Counted from the first letter of the stretch, positions 1 through 6,448 are shown. The stretch: 6,448 nucleotides of DNA from Chloroflexota bacterium (GCA_023489135.1 JAMDCE010000518.1:1-6448); one strand, 5' to 3'. Made by a program: numbers and translations. Notes: generated from the letters alone by a model not told the origin.

Positions 1-2014
1 AGCGGTCGACCTCGCCGACGGAGGCAGCAGGCAAGTAGATGGTGGAATCCATCTCCTCAATGATGGCTAATCCCTTTACCCGCTGTCCCCAGCGGAGCGC
101 CTCTCTCTGGTAGACGTTGGCCTCCTCGAATTGCTTGGTCGCTTCGTTGTAGACTTGCCGTCGATCCCGCACAGGCGGCTCGTCGGTGAAAGGTCCTTTC
201 TCGCTCGGTTGAGGCAGGAAGACTTCCTTGTTCTCGACAGGTCCTATGGTAGTGACTCGTAGGTTGATGATTTCGTGTCGAGCATAGGGGAGATTGAAGC
301 CGTAGAGGCGCTCGTGCTCTCGGTCGAAGATTTCAATAACCCTGGCTGTATCTAGTTGAGTCAGGTCGATGGGGATGTTGATCTCCCAGTTCTGGCCCTC
401 GTAACGCATATCTAGTGAAGCGGCGGCCACTGGTTCCCCCTGGTAGCCTTCCTTGGAGATGAACTTGCAGCCTTCCTCGACCATTTCTCTGAAGAATCCC
501 AACGGCTTCTCGAGGCCATCCCTTTCCAGAAGAGTGGGGCAAGAGCGAATGGAATCGAACTTAAGGTCGGCCATGAGGAGGCCGGTGGCCGAGAGGACTC
601 CGGGGTAGGCGGGCACGATGATGGTAGACATACTCAGTTCCCTGGCGATGGCTGCGGCGTGAAGCGAGCCTGCACCGCCTCCAGAGACCAGAGCGAATTC
701 CCGCGGGTCGAAGCCCTTCTCGGCGGAGATGGTTCTTATGGCCTGAAACATGTTCCAGATGGCGATGTCGAGGATGCCTTGGGCGGCCTCGGGTAGGCTC
801 ATCTTGTAGAAATCGGCGATCTTTTTGACAGCCTGGTGAGCCAGATCTGGTTGGAGGACTTTTCGTCCGCCCAGGAAATAGTCCGGATTGAGCCTTCCTA
901 GCACTAGGTTAGCATCTGTCACCGTCGGTTCAGTCCCACCTGTGCCGTAGCAGGCTGGTCCAGGAGCGGCACCAGCGCTTTGAGGCCCGACTTTGAGGGC
1001 TTGTCCGGCGTCAATCCAGGCAATACTGCCTCCGCCCGCACCAATGGTCCGGATGTCGATCATTGAGATTTTGATGGGAACGCCTGGCTCGACCTCACCA
1101 TCGGTGGTGGTGGTAAACCGTCCGTCATCGATCAGACTGACGTCGAAGCTAGTCCCGCCCATGTCCATGATGATGACATCGTTGTACCCAGCCTGCTCGC
1201 CCACGGCTTTCCCGGCGACAACCCCACCGGCCGGGCCGGAGAGAAAGGTTTCGATCGGCCTCTCCCTGGCCGTCTGAGCCGTCATTGCCCCACCGTTGGA
1301 CTTCATGATCAAAAGGTCGCGCTGGAAGCCCCGGTCGGCCAGTTGCTCTTCGAGGCGGGAGAAGTACTTGCTCATAACGGGCTTGACGTAGGCGTCGGCG
1401 ACAGTGGTGTTGGTTCTCTCGTACTCTCTCCACTGTGGCAGGATCTTCGACGAGATAGAGACGTCCAGGTCCGGAAAGTGTTCTTTTATAAGCTCTTCAG
1501 CCCTCAACTCCGACTCCGGATTGACGTAGGAGGAAAGGAAGCAGACGGCCACGGCCTCGACGCCGTGCTTCACGAGGAACCGGCAAGCATCGATGAGCTT
1601 CCCCTCGTCCAATTCCTCAATCACTCTTCCGGCATAGTCGAGTCGTCCGGGCACCTCTAACCGAAGGTAGCGAGGAACCAGGGGTTTGGGTTTGACCCAC
1701 TGGAGGTAATAGAGTGTCTCCCGTGTCTTGATGCCTCGGGCTATCTCCAGAATATCGCGGAAACCCTTGTTGGTGATTATGCCGGTCGTAGCGCCTTTCT
1801 TCTGGATGATGGTGTTAGTCGCCACGGTGCTACCATGGATGCATTTGTCGAGGTTGGGAAGATCGAGGTTCATCTCTTCCAGCCCCTGCATAAAGGCCAC
1901 TGAAGGATCGCCTGGGGTGGAGGAAACCTTGTGAAGGTGCCTTTCTCCCGTCGAGGGATCCACACTAATGAAGTCGGTGAAGGTGCCTCCAATATCTATG
2001 CCTACTGCTTTCAC
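1..2014 (-). CDS. HyuA-type ATP-dependent hydantoinase/oxoprolinase/carboxylase subunit (3' end cut by window)
   Basis: This is the ATP-binding subunit of the hydantoinase A / 5-oxoprolinase / acetone carboxylase beta superfamily, which phosphorylates a carbonyl or amide substrate for a HyuB partner. I translated the whole minus-strand frame from 2014 to the edge: 671 codons with no stop or frameshift. Landmarks in order are GIDIGGTFTDF at residues 5-15 (actin-like ATPase phosphate loop), HGSTVATNT at 60-68, REYERT at 196-201, FLSGPAGGV at 257-265, MDMGGTSFD at 283-291 (second phosphate loop), DIRTIGAGGGSI at 320-331, SGGGAG at 444-449, and the C-terminal-domain motif DMRYEGQ encoded near position 400. 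The last residues visible (AIIEEMDST ... EVDR) match the family's C-terminal end, so probably only 10-20 residues are missing. The start is GTG at 2014, preceded by AGGAGG with a 6-nt gap. It follows hyuB by 55 bp. The family is certain. Hydantoin, oxoproline or ketone as substrate cannot be decided. Confidence 0.95.
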   Translation of the reverse strand, partial: MKAVGIDIGGTFTDFISVDPSTGERHLHKVSSTPGDPSVAFMQGLEEMNLDLPNLDKCIHGSTVATNTIIQKKGATTGIITNKGFRDILEIARGIKTRETLYYLQWVKPKPLVPRYLRLEVPGRLDYAGRVIEELDEGKLIDACRFLVKHGVEAVAVCFLSSYVNPESELRAEELIKEHFPDLDVSISSKILPQWREYERTNTTVADAYVKPVMSKYFSRLEEQLADRGFQRDLLIMKSNGGAMTAQTARERPIETFLSGPAGGVVAGKAVGEQAGYNDVIIMDMGGTSFDVSLIDDGRFTTTTDGEVEPGVPIKISMIDIRTIGAGGGSIAWIDAGQALKVGPQSAGAAPGPACYGTGGTEPTVTDANLVLGRLNPDYFLGGRKVLQPDLAHQAVKKIADFYKMSLPEAAQGILDIAIWNMFQAIRTISAEKGFDPREFALVSGGGAGSLHAAAIARELSMSTIIVPAYPGVLSATGLLMADLKFDSIRSCPTLLERDGLEKPLGFFREMVEEGCKFISKEGYQGEPVAAASLDMRYEGQNWEINIPIDLTQLDTARVIEIFDREHERLYGFNLPYARHEIINLRVTTIGPVENKEVFLPQPSEKGPFTDEPPVRDRRQVYNEATKQFEEANVYQREALRWGQRVKGLAIIEEMDSTIYLPAASVGEVDR

Positions 2015-2020
2015 CTAAAG

Positions 2021-2026
2021 CCTCCT
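2021..2026 (-). promoter_or_regulatory. Ribosome binding site of the hyuA-type gene, fixing a GTG start
   Basis: The minus strand reads AGGAGG, a perfect Shine-Dalgarno core, 6 nt before the GTG at 2014. That GTG leads directly into the conserved N-terminal motif GIDIGGTF, so this non-ATG start is well supported. Confidence 0.85.
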
Positions 2027-2069
2027 CGTTTGGCTATCTCAACCTGATGCTTATGCAAGCGCCAGCGCT

Positions 2070-4022
2070 CTATTCCGTGTGTCCGGTCCAGTGATATTCT
2101 CGAACGATCTCCTCGGCTTCCGCCTGAGAGAGGCCATAGTCCTCGACGGCTTGAGCCATGGTGATGTGGCCGTTCTTGAGATCCTCGATCACGCTTTCAC
2201 CGGCCCGGTTCACCGGGTCACCGTATCCGCCGCCTCCGGGGTCTCGAACGATGATCCTGTCTCCTTCTCCCAGAATTACGCCAGAAAACTTCGTCGGTGA
2301 AACGATGCTGTTAGAGACTTCAAGAGGGCCGTACGTCTGGCCATTCTTCACTATCTGAAACTCCATTCCCATTCCAGGCCTGCCGCCAAACCGCCCCTCC
2401 GGGGGGAATTTGAACCGATTGGCATGGCCGCTGAACACTAGGTGGGGAGTCTGGACCTCGTATACTCGTTCCAGACCAAGGCCGCCGCGGTGCTCCCCAC
2501 TTCCCCCAGAGCCCTCTCTCAATTCGTAGCTAACGATCCTCCAGGGACAAGTGGCCTCAAGAACCTCAGTGGTGTAGTTCTTGGCGACAGGGCCAACCCA
2601 GGTCATGATAGCGGTGTTCCCGTCCAGGTGCTTTCTTCCACCCTTACCTGATGGTTCCCAAATGACGAAGCTAAAGGGCTCCCCGGTTCTCGGGTCCGTC
2701 CCCCCACCTGAGATCAAAGCGCAAGTAGCAGCCTCAGCCGCGGCGACCCTTTCGGGCACGGCTTTGCCAAAAGCGTCGAGGACGGCTTCGGCGAGACGGT
2801 TGTGCGTCTCGGTGTTGCCGCCGTTGAGCGGGGCCGGATAGTTGCAGTTGGTCACTCGGCCGGGTGGGTTGATCCAGTGGAGCGGTCGGAAGAGGCCCTG
2901 GTTGTGGGGGATGGTGTGATCGACCAGATTGAACACGGCGTTGACCGAGCCTCCCACGCAGACGCAGTACGGGGCGTTGATAGGTCCGCGTCCCTGTTCG
3001 TCGGTTCTGCGGTAATCCAGGATAATGTCCTCGTCCAGCACCATCACGTCGACGTTGATAGCGTAGGACCGATCCACAATCCCATCGTCGTCGATCATGC
3101 AGGTTCCGCTGTAAATTCCGTTGGGTATCTGCTTGATCTCCGCCCGCATTCGCCGCTCTGAATACTTCTGGATCTCCTTAGCGTAAAAGAGGAACTCCTC
3201 GACGCCATAGCGTTGAATGAGTTCGCTAATTCGGCTCTCGGCCGTCACCAGAGAGCCGTACATAGCCATAAAGTCGCCGTAACTCAACCGGGGAGCGCGA
3301 ACGTTGGCCAGGATTATCTGCCAGACTTCGTCGACCTCTTTGCCCTCTCTGAAAAGCTTTACCGGCGGGATAATGACCCCCTCCTGGTAGATCTCACTGG
3401 CATCGCCGGGCATACTTCCGGGCGATTTGCCACCCACATCGGTGTGGTGGGCAATATTGGCCGCGTAGCCAATGACCTTGCCATCGTAAAACATAGGCTT
3501 GACCATACAGAACTCAGGGGGGTGAGGCGTTCCCCGATAGGAATCGTTGTGGAGCAGCACATCGCCGGGGCGCAGATTCTCAACACCGATGTGCTTCACC
3601 GCCCCCACGACACCGTATTGCATCGCTCCCACCTGCGAGGGCAGGCCAAACTGGGCCATGCGATCCATATTCCCGTCGAACAGCGCCGTGCTGAAATCGA
3701 CCGCCTCGAAGAAGATAGGCGAGTGAGCCGTGCGCTCCATTGTCTTACCCATCTCTACGCAGGCCGATATCATGCCTCCCAGGATAACTTCCAGGGTGAC
3801 GGGGTCGACATTTGGCGATGGCTCCAGTGACTCGTGCTGAAGCCACTTGCCGAGGTAAGGGATGGCTTCCTCCAGCGAGGCATTCTTTTCATAGAGGGTC
3901 TGGCAAGCATTGTCGCAGTAATAATAGGTCTTGTCGGCCTTGGCTTCCTCCAGGTAGTTATCCTGCGAAAAGAGCATGTTGCCGCAGAACTCGCACTTAC
4001 GGTGGATCAGCAGATATTCCAT
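2070..4022 (-). CDS. HyuB-type hydantoinase/oxoprolinase/carboxylase subunit with N-terminal four-cysteine module
   Basis: This is the partner subunit of HyuA in the hydantoinase B / 5-oxoprolinase / acetone carboxylase alpha superfamily. The protein has 650 residues from the ATG at 4022. The HyuB domain starts at DPVTLEVI (73-80) and continues with an ERTAHSP segment (96-102), DFSTALFD (109-116), GDVLLHNDSYRGTPHPPE (153-170), AHHTDVGGKSPGS (191-203), a GDASEIYQEG stretch (206-215), and the C-terminal glycine-rich DPGGGGYGDP (594-603). H158, D160, H167, H192, H193 and D195 are candidate metal or active-site residues, but I cannot map them to a structure from memory. Residues 1-72 are an extra module with C10-x2-C13 and C36-x3-C40, resembling a zinc-ribbon or treble-clef finger; ordinary HyuB proteins begin almost at the DPVTLEVI motif. 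I chose ATG 4022 over the in-frame GTG 4109 because only the former has a purine-rich ribosome binding site. It lies between the flavoprotein gene and the hyuA gene. Confidence 0.94.
   Translation of the reverse strand: MEYLLIHRKCEFCGNMLFSQDNYLEEAKADKTYYYCDNACQTLYEKNASLEEAIPYLGKWLQHESLEPSPNVDPVTLEVILGGMISACVEMGKTMERTAHSPIFFEAVDFSTALFDGNMDRMAQFGLPSQVGAMQYGVVGAVKHIGVENLRPGDVLLHNDSYRGTPHPPEFCMVKPMFYDGKVIGYAANIAHHTDVGGKSPGSMPGDASEIYQEGVIIPPVKLFREGKEVDEVWQIILANVRAPRLSYGDFMAMYGSLVTAESRISELIQRYGVEEFLFYAKEIQKYSERRMRAEIKQIPNGIYSGTCMIDDDGIVDRSYAINVDVMVLDEDIILDYRRTDEQGRGPINAPYCVCVGGSVNAVFNLVDHTIPHNQGLFRPLHWINPPGRVTNCNYPAPLNGGNTETHNRLAEAVLDAFGKAVPERVAAAEAATCALISGGGTDPRTGEPFSFVIWEPSGKGGRKHLDGNTAIMTWVGPVAKNYTTEVLEATCPWRIVSYELREGSGGSGEHRGGLGLERVYEVQTPHLVFSGHANRFKFPPEGRFGGRPGMGMEFQIVKNGQTYGPLEVSNSIVSPTKFSGVILGEGDRIIVRDPGGGGYGDPVNRAGESVIEDLKNGHITMAQAVEDYGLSQAEAEEIVREYHWTGHTE
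3903..3995 (-). other. Putative zinc-binding module (CX2C-X22-CX3C) within the HyuB-type protein
   Basis: Codons 10-40 of the HyuB-type protein carry CEFC (10-13), then 22 residues ending in a tyrosine run, then CDNAC (36-40). Two cysteine pairs with these spacings, the second after aromatic residues, resemble TRASH/YHS-like treble clefs or zinc ribbons. From memory of the family, acetone and acetophenone carboxylases have a separate small zinc-containing subunit, so a fused equivalent is possible. Metal binding is inferred only from the cysteine spacing. Confidence 0.6.
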
Positions 4023-4032
4023 ATGATTTGTA

Positions 4033-4040
4033 CTCCCCCT
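4033..4040 (-). promoter_or_regulatory. Probable ribosome binding site deciding the hyuB start
   Basis: The minus strand reads AGGGGGAG, containing GGAG 10 nt before the ATG at 4022. The alternative in-frame GTG at 4109 has no purine-rich stretch upstream and would add 29 residues that look like translated leader (arginine- and serine-rich, no family match). The spacing is slightly long, so this is a good but not perfect site. Confidence 0.6.
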
Positions 4041-4058
4041 CTGTTCGAATAGCAGTCG

Positions 4059-4082
4059 GCTCTCAGCCCGCGACCTGAGAGC
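4059..4082 (-). repeat. Perfect inverted repeat (8-bp stem, 8-nt loop) between the flavoprotein and hyuB genes
   Basis: GCTCTCAG at 4059-4066 and CTGAGAGC at 4075-4082 are exact reverse complements around an 8-nt GC-rich loop. On the transcribed strand no T-run follows, so it does not look like an intrinsic terminator. It lies 37 bp downstream of the flavoprotein stop codon and about 20 bp before the hyuB ribosome binding site. It could be an mRNA stability or processing hairpin that adjusts expression between the genes, or an operator. The structure is certain; the function is not known. Confidence 0.75.
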
Positions 4083-4119
4083 TGATCTCTGCCTCGTGAT
4101 AAGGCACACGAACTTTCGA

Positions 4120-6072
4120 CTAGACCTTCAGGGCCGTGGTGTATCCCTCATAAATGGCTTCCTCGACCGTTCTGGGCACGACGCAGTCGCCCACCCGGTA
4201 CAGTTCGGCCACTTTACCTTTCAAAGCCTTGTATAAGCCGTCGTTGGGCAATTGACCCATGGCCAGCACGACCGTATCCACCCCATCTACGCTGTGCCTC
4301 TCAAAGCTAAAGATATTCTCGAGAATCACGGTGTTCCCTTGAATCTCCTTCAGCACGTGGTGGGGTCGCATGCCAATCTTCTTTTCGTAGAACCTCTGAT
4401 GGGCCAGAGAACGCTGATAGGACTGCAGTCCCTCCCCAATGTAGAGGCCTGTGGAGGCCAACTCAACCTCATGGCCTCGGTCAGCCAGCAATTCGGCGGC
4501 GTTTATGGCCGGCATATCTCCCATCCAGTCGGCCACCAGCACGCTTCGACCTATTTCAGCGGTACCTTCTATCGCGTCCGCGACACATACCACATTATCC
4601 TGTTCTATCCCAGGTATGGGGGGGTAGTAGGGCCGCGCACCCGTAGCGATAATAACGACGTCGGGCCTGTCCCGCTCGATCAGTTCAGCCGACGCCTCTG
4701 TCCCGAGCCGCACCTCGACATTCTGCCGCTGCAACTCGCTTTCCAGGTTACGCACTATATCCTGGAATTCTTCCCGCCCCGGCGCTTTTGCCGCCAGGAG
4801 AACCTGACCACCTAGGGCACTTGCCTTTTCGTAGAGGATAACCTGATGCCCCCGCTCGGCTGCGGTTATGGCCGCTCTCAAGCCAGCGGGACCTCCGCCG
4901 ACCACGACGAGCTTCTTCGGCTTTTCCGCTCGGCTCACCACTCCCAAATCCCTCTCCCTTCCCGATGAAGGGGTCTGGATGCAGGTCACCGGTAGGCCTT
5001 GCTGGTGCCGCCCGATACATCCCTGATTGCAGCCAACGCAGTACCGAATCTCCTCTAACCGGCCGCTGGCGGCCTTGTTGGGCATGTGAGGATCGCAGAT
5101 CAAGGCTCTGGTCATACCCACCACGTCGGCTTGACCTTCGGATAGTATCTTCTCGGCGAGTAGCGGATCGTTGATTCGCGTTCCCAGAAACACGGGAATG
5201 TCGACCAATTCCCGAATCGCGGCGCTAAATGCGGAGAAGATGCCCAGGGCCGAGGGGGCCGGAGGGGCGATAGCCGTAGCACCCAAATAGGTGGAGGAGC
5301 TGCCGGCGGTCACGTTAATGAAGTCCAAACTGACGACTTTGTTCAAATAGGCGATGACCTCCTCCATTTCCGGCAAGGTCATCCCACCCTCCACCAATTC
5401 GTCCCCGCTGATTCGCAGTCCCACGGGGTAATCCGAGCCAACCCTTGACCGAACGGCCTCAGCCACTTCCACGGCAAAACGCATCCGATTCTCGAAGCTG
5501 CCACCGTACTCGTCCGTTCGAAGGTTGTTCCGAGGAGACCAGAACTGGTTTAGGAGATAGCCATGTGACGAGACTAGCTCAACTCCATCGCATCCCCCGT
5601 CTTTGGCTCGTCGGGCGGCCTCGCCATAGGATTCGATAATCTCCCGAATCTCCTCCGCCTCCAGTTCCTTGGGCATTATGCGAAAGCGCTGAGTTGGCAC
5701 GCTGGACGGAGCCGCCGCGGGTAATCCCATATCCCCGTGAAACATCTCTCGGCCCGGGTGGAAGAGCTGAGCGAAGACGGCAGCACCCTCTCGATGCACG
5801 GCTTCGGTCAGCGGGCGCAGGCCGGCGACGATCCGCTCATCGAAGAAGCCCAGGTCGCGGGAGGCCCACAGGGCCGTAGGATGAACTGCACCAGCCTCGA
5901 GGACAATCAGTCCAATTCCGCCCTTGGCCCTTTCGACGTGATAATCTATCATTCTCTGCGTTGGAATGAGATCGGCGCCCATCTCGGTCATGTGACCGGT
6001 GCTCATAATGCGGTTTCGGATGGTTATAGACCCTACCTTAATAGGGCTGAAAAGGTAGGTAAACTGGCTCAT
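4120..6072 (-). CDS. NADH:flavin oxidoreductase of the 2,4-dienoyl-CoA reductase / trimethylamine dehydrogenase type
   Basis: A complete 650-residue iron-sulfur flavoprotein, near the usual family length (E. coli FadH is about 670). Residues 1-340 form the old-yellow-enzyme FMN barrel: LFSPIKVGSITIRNR (7-21), AQLFHPGRE (101-109), SSHGYLLNQFWSPRN (168-182), RTDEYGGSFENR (185-196), and a phosphate-binding end VVGMTRALICDP (317-328). C345, C348, C352 and C364 (CX2CX3CX11C) match the 4Fe-4S ligand spacing of the family. A dinucleotide-binding GGGPAG follows (392-397), with the acidic E415 after the second strand, and the C-terminus has the VGDC...EAIYEG signature (627-643). Y172 matches the catalytic tyrosine region, but FadH's active-site histidine appears replaced by serine (around 258-259), so it is probably not a true dienoyl-CoA reductase. 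It could reduce an enone or oxidatively demethylate an amine. It probably acts in the cytoplasm, as no signal peptide is seen. ATG 6072 is chosen for its strong ribosome binding site. It is the first gene of the apparent operon. Confidence 0.95.
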   Translation of the reverse strand: MSQFTYLFSPIKVGSITIRNRIMSTGHMTEMGADLIPTQRMIDYHVERAKGGIGLIVLEAGAVHPTALWASRDLGFFDERIVAGLRPLTEAVHREGAAVFAQLFHPGREMFHGDMGLPAAAPSSVPTQRFRIMPKELEAEEIREIIESYGEAARRAKDGGCDGVELVSSHGYLLNQFWSPRNNLRTDEYGGSFENRMRFAVEVAEAVRSRVGSDYPVGLRISGDELVEGGMTLPEMEEVIAYLNKVVSLDFINVTAGSSSTYLGATAIAPPAPSALGIFSAFSAAIRELVDIPVFLGTRINDPLLAEKILSEGQADVVGMTRALICDPHMPNKAASGRLEEIRYCVGCNQGCIGRHQQGLPVTCIQTPSSGRERDLGVVSRAEKPKKLVVVGGGPAGLRAAITAAERGHQVILYEKASALGGQVLLAAKAPGREEFQDIVRNLESELQRQNVEVRLGTEASAELIERDRPDVVIIATGARPYYPPIPGIEQDNVVCVADAIEGTAEIGRSVLVADWMGDMPAINAAELLADRGHEVELASTGLYIGEGLQSYQRSLAHQRFYEKKIGMRPHHVLKEIQGNTVILENIFSFERHSVDGVDTVVLAMGQLPNDGLYKALKGKVAELYRVGDCVVPRTVEEAIYEGYTTALKV

Positions 6073-6080
6073 CTTTTGTG

Positions 6081-6086
6081 CTCCTT
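6081..6086 (-). promoter_or_regulatory. Ribosome binding site deciding the flavoprotein start
   Basis: The minus strand has AAGGAG with 8 nt before the ATG at 6072, which gives a normal N-terminus (MSQFTYLFSPIKVGS). A GTG seven codons upstream at 6093 would place this ribosome binding site inside the coding sequence, so it is rejected as the start. Confidence 0.85.
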
Positions 6087-6187
6087 GGATCACTCGCGTG
6101 GCGTTACTAGCTTACCCGCGCTGCCAAACTCCGGCCCGAATCAGGGCTGTTTAGGGACGAAATTCGAAGAGGCGCGTCGAGGAAATC

Positions 6188-6216
6188 AATTTACACTTCG
6201 TGGTCCAGATAAGCAA
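6188..6216 (-). promoter_or_regulatory. Weak sigma70-like promoter candidate for the operon
   Basis: On the minus strand TTGCTT (6216-6211) and TAAATT (6193-6188) are 17 nt apart, about 115 bp before the flavoprotein start. Matches are 3 of 6 to TTGACA and 4 of 6 to TATAAT. A match this poor could arise by chance, so it is only the best candidate I can see. Confidence 0.2.
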
Positions 6217-6250
6217 TGGGCCGCCTGAACACAGTTTACGCTAAACCCTA

Positions 6251-6262
6251 TGCAGGCCTGCA
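6251..6262. promoter_or_regulatory. 12-bp perfect palindrome, possible operator
   Basis: TGCAGGCCTGCA is its own reverse complement. It lies about 180 bp upstream of the flavoprotein start and some 35 bp upstream of the weak promoter candidate, where an activator or repressor dimer could bind. Symmetry does not extend beyond 12 bp and there is no second copy in the window, so regulation is an inference. Confidence 0.3.
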
Positions 6263-6339
6263 CACCGCCTACCTGACCTTGCTTGAGTCGCATTCCCCCG
6301 GAACGACACAAGTTGGGCGAAGCGTTCACGGTGGTTGTC

Positions 6340-6364
6340 CGCAGATTACGCAGATTACGCAGAT
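6340..6364. repeat. Tandem 9-bp repeat (CGCAGATTA, 2.8 copies)
   Basis: The unit CGCAGATTA occurs twice in full and a third time as CGCAGAT, without mismatches. I recall similar CGCAGATTA-type tandem sequences from intergenic regions of various environmental bacteria, where they give rise to spurious small predicted proteins. It is too short, and has no spacers, to be a CRISPR array. Confidence 0.8.
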
Positions 6365-6375
6365 GGGACAAGCAA

Positions 6376-6414
6376 GTAGGGGCGGGTCTCAAGGACAGTA
6401 AAGAATCGCCCACG
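6376..6414. repeat. Degenerate inverted repeat, possible decayed palindromic intergenic element
   Basis: GTAGGGGCGGGTCTC at 6376-6390 and GAATCGCCCACG at 6403-6414 are imperfectly complementary: GGGCG pairs with CGCCC, and several flanking bases also pair. Sequences beginning GTAGGGGCG and folding back on themselves are familiar as dispersed intergenic palindromes in environmental bacterial genomes, from general memory. Here the symmetry is eroded, and no transposase is present. Confidence 0.35.
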
Positions 6415-6416
6415 CC

Positions 6417-6448
6417 TTGGCCTTTCGTGGCCCCCTTCGCTAGGCCAA
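6417..6448. repeat. Short inverted repeat TTGGCC...GGCCAA at the right edge
   Basis: TTGGCC at 6417-6422 and GGCCAA at 6443-6448 are exact reverse complements 20 bp apart. The right arm ends at the window edge, so the repeat could be longer. Six-base arms alone could occur by chance, but it sits directly beside two other repeats. Confidence 0.3.

Larger units (their letters stand above)
6087..6448. other. Non-coding leader and intergenic region upstream of the operon
   Basis: I see no convincing gene here on either strand. Short open frames exist, but none has a family-like sequence, and one of them (minus strand, ending at 6186) runs through the tandem repeat. The right-hand half (6340-6448) is rich in short direct and inverted repeats. 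The left-hand half is the likely promoter region of the flavoprotein operon. On the minus strand one frame is open from the right edge until a stop near 6356-6358, so the tail of another gene cannot be excluded, but nothing supports one. Confidence 0.6.

Noticed and set aside
1..20. Truncated or broken hyuA gene
   Set aside because: The reading frame is intact up to the window edge and the residues there match the family C-terminus, so the incompleteness comes from the window cut.
3213..3830. A 205-codon open frame on the plus strand
   Set aside because: It lies antisense to the hyuB gene, whose conserved motifs are intact throughout. The plus-strand translation has no recognisable domain and is a by-product of the opposite coding strand.
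4023..4109. A longer hyuB start at the GTG at 4109
   Set aside because: No ribosome binding site precedes it, the added 29 residues look like translated leader, and they would include the hairpin at 4059-4082.
4252..4815. A 187-codon open frame on the plus strand
   Set aside because: It is antisense to the dinucleotide-binding half of the flavoprotein gene and shows no family features.
5737..6228. A 163-codon open frame on the plus strand
   Set aside because: Most of it is antisense to the FMN barrel of the flavoprotein, and it then runs into the leader region. There is no recognisable domain.
6340..6364. CRISPR-like repeat
   Set aside because: The 9-bp units are directly adjacent with no spacers and no cas genes are in the window, so it is a simple tandem repeat.
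6186..6413. A possible small 75-residue protein on the minus strand upstream of the flavoprotein gene
   Set aside because: It runs through the 9-bp tandem repeat (giving LRNLRNLR), has low-complexity composition and no family likeness. Such frames are typical spurious predictions over this kind of repeat.

Overview
This window looks like chromosomal DNA from an uncultured or little-studied environmental bacterium. The base composition is moderately GC-rich, and all three genes lie on the minus strand, so they are read from right to left. A Chloroflexota-like or similar environmental lineage would fit the large two-domain old-yellow-enzyme flavoprotein, the HyuAB-type proteins and the 9-bp tandem intergenic repeat. 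That placement is a guess from general knowledge and nothing in the sequence proves it.

Layout in the direction of transcription: (1) positions 6448 to 6073 are a non-coding leader of about 375 bp. It holds a short tandem repeat, degenerate inverted repeats, a 12-bp perfect palindrome and at best a weak promoter. (2) Positions 6072 to 4120 encode a complete 650-residue NADH:flavin oxidoreductase of the 2,4-dienoyl-CoA reductase / trimethylamine dehydrogenase type, with FMN barrel, 4Fe-4S cluster and pyridine-nucleotide/FAD-type domains. (3) A 97-bp gap follows, with a perfect 8-bp-stem hairpin. (4) Positions 4022 to 2070 encode a complete 650-residue HyuB/oxoprolinase-type subunit carrying an unusual N-terminal four-cysteine putative zinc module. 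(5) A 55-bp gap is followed, from 2014 to the left edge, by a HyuA/oxoprolinase-type ATP-dependent subunit that starts with GTG. It stays open to the edge and is probably short of only its last 10 to 20 residues.

The genes are co-oriented with short gaps and each has a plausible ribosome binding site, so they look like one operon. HyuA and HyuB would form an ATP-dependent complex of the hydantoinase / 5-oxoprolinase / acetone-carboxylase superfamily. The flavoprotein would carry out a redox step (reduction of an unsaturated compound, or oxidative demethylation) before or after it. The substrate cannot be read from the sequence. The most notable feature is the cysteine-rich module fused to HyuB, which may stand in for the separate small zinc subunit of acetone-type carboxylases.
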